A stretch of DNA of 6,219 nt from an uncultured Christensenella sp. (lineage in GTDB: Bacteria > Bacillota > Clostridia > Christensenellales > UBA1242). Where the stretch lies: the NCBI GenBank assembly GCA_905207515.1, contig CAJLLK010000048.1:1-6219 (forward strand), in the 5' to 3' direction. Under the pieces are notes generated by a model, which saw only the letters and a program-made list of their open reading frames with translations, did not search any database and was not told the origin of the DNA. The position numbers were made by a program, and so were the translations under genes. Positions 5,978 through 6,219 of the stretch are shown here, in pieces (position 1 is the first letter of the stretch; the number at the start of each line of letters is the position of its first letter).

Positions 5978-6018
5978 CGCGCCAAACGAAAATGCTGAAG
6001 CATTTTGCGCGGCTTTTT
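5978..6018 (+). terminator. Bulged hairpin B of the tandem unit, terminator-like (also at 6107-6147)
   Basis: Lower stem CGCGC (5978-5982) pairs with GCGCG (6007-6011). The 6-nt 5' bulge CAAACG (5983-5988) follows. Upper stem AAAATGC (5989-5995) pairs with GCATTTT (6000-6006) around a TGAA loop. GCTTTTTATTTTG follows, so it has the form of an intrinsic terminator on the + strand. The bulge is unusual for a plain terminator and matches hairpin A, so termination may not be its only role. Confidence 0.6.
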
Positions 6019-6219
6019 ATTTTGTTTAAATTTTATTTGCGACCAGACGAAATCGCACTTCGTTGGCGATTTGTCGCAACTTTTAATAAGTATATTTTCG
6101 CCTTATCGCGCCAAACGAAAATGCTGAAGCATTTTGCGCGGCTTTTTATTTTGTTTAAATTTTATTTGCGACCAGACGAAATCGCACTTCGTTGGCGATT
6201 TGTCGCAACTTTTAATAAG

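Larger units (their letters stand above)
5905..6219. repeat. Perfect 129-bp tandem repeat array, about 2.4 copies, open at the window end
   Basis: Units begin at 5905, 6034 and 6163 (landmark GCGACCAGACG at 5910, 6039, 6168). The first two units are identical base for base as far as I can compare, and the third is identical until the window ends in it. Each full unit holds two bulged hairpins joined by an A/T-rich linker (AACTTTTAATAAGTATATTTT...) and ends in T-rich sequence. No reading frame is conserved through the unit that would suggest protein coding, and there is no CRISPR-like repeat/spacer alternation. The zero divergence points to recent or ongoing amplification or homogenisation, or to an assembly-end effect. 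Total copy number is unknown. Confidence 0.93.

Noticed and set aside
5905..6219. CRISPR array
   Set aside because: The whole 129-bp unit is identical between copies; there are no variable spacers and no short direct repeats of CRISPR length.

Overview
The window looks like chromosomal DNA of an AT-rich, Gram-positive-type bacterium, most likely an uncultured member of the Bacillota. The pointers are near-consensus sigma-A promoters, a GGAG Shine-Dalgarno site, a tRNA gene with encoded CCA, a tRNA-Leu with an AAG anticodon, and a membrane-anchored secreted subtilase with BspA-type leucine-rich repeats. No species can be named from the sequence alone.

Layout. (1) Positions 3-1352 (+): the 3' part of a gene for a low-complexity protein with a coiled-coil-like N-terminal part and a Gly/Tyr/Asn-rich centre; it enters from outside the window. 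(2) A bidirectional hairpin terminator sits in the 27-nt gap between this gene and the convergent (3) subtilase gene, 1380-4961 (-). The subtilase is a 1193-residue exported S8 protease with a complete catalytic set, a chitobiase-C-like module, BspA-like leucine-rich repeats, an Ig-like segment, three related beta modules and a C-terminal membrane anchor. Its promoter appears to overlap its own start codon, which suggests a leaderless mRNA. (4) 49 nt upstream on the same strand lies a small GNAT-family acetyltransferase gene, 5011-5463 (-). (5) Divergent from it is tRNA-Leu(AAG), 5574-5657 (+), with a perfect TTGACA-17-TATAAT promoter and a GNRA-loop terminator.

The last ~560 bases (5658-6219) hold no convincing protein gene but are unusually structured. 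A 140-bp multi-hairpin element (5685-5824) is closed by an 11-bp stem. Its right arm lies in an exact 21-bp copy of the tRNA 3' end and its left arm is an inverted copy of part of the same sequence. A palindrome and a second terminator-like hairpin follow. From 5905 to the end of the window runs a perfect 129-bp tandem repeat (about 2.4 copies, open at the edge). Each full unit carries two hairpins with the same design: a 5-bp lower stem, a 6-nt 5' bulge CARACG and a 7-bp upper stem.

The protein genes do not form an obvious pathway. The acetyltransferase and subtilase may be co-transcribed because no terminator is visible between them, but the subtilase also has its own promoter. The most unexplained material is the structured DNA downstream of the tRNA.
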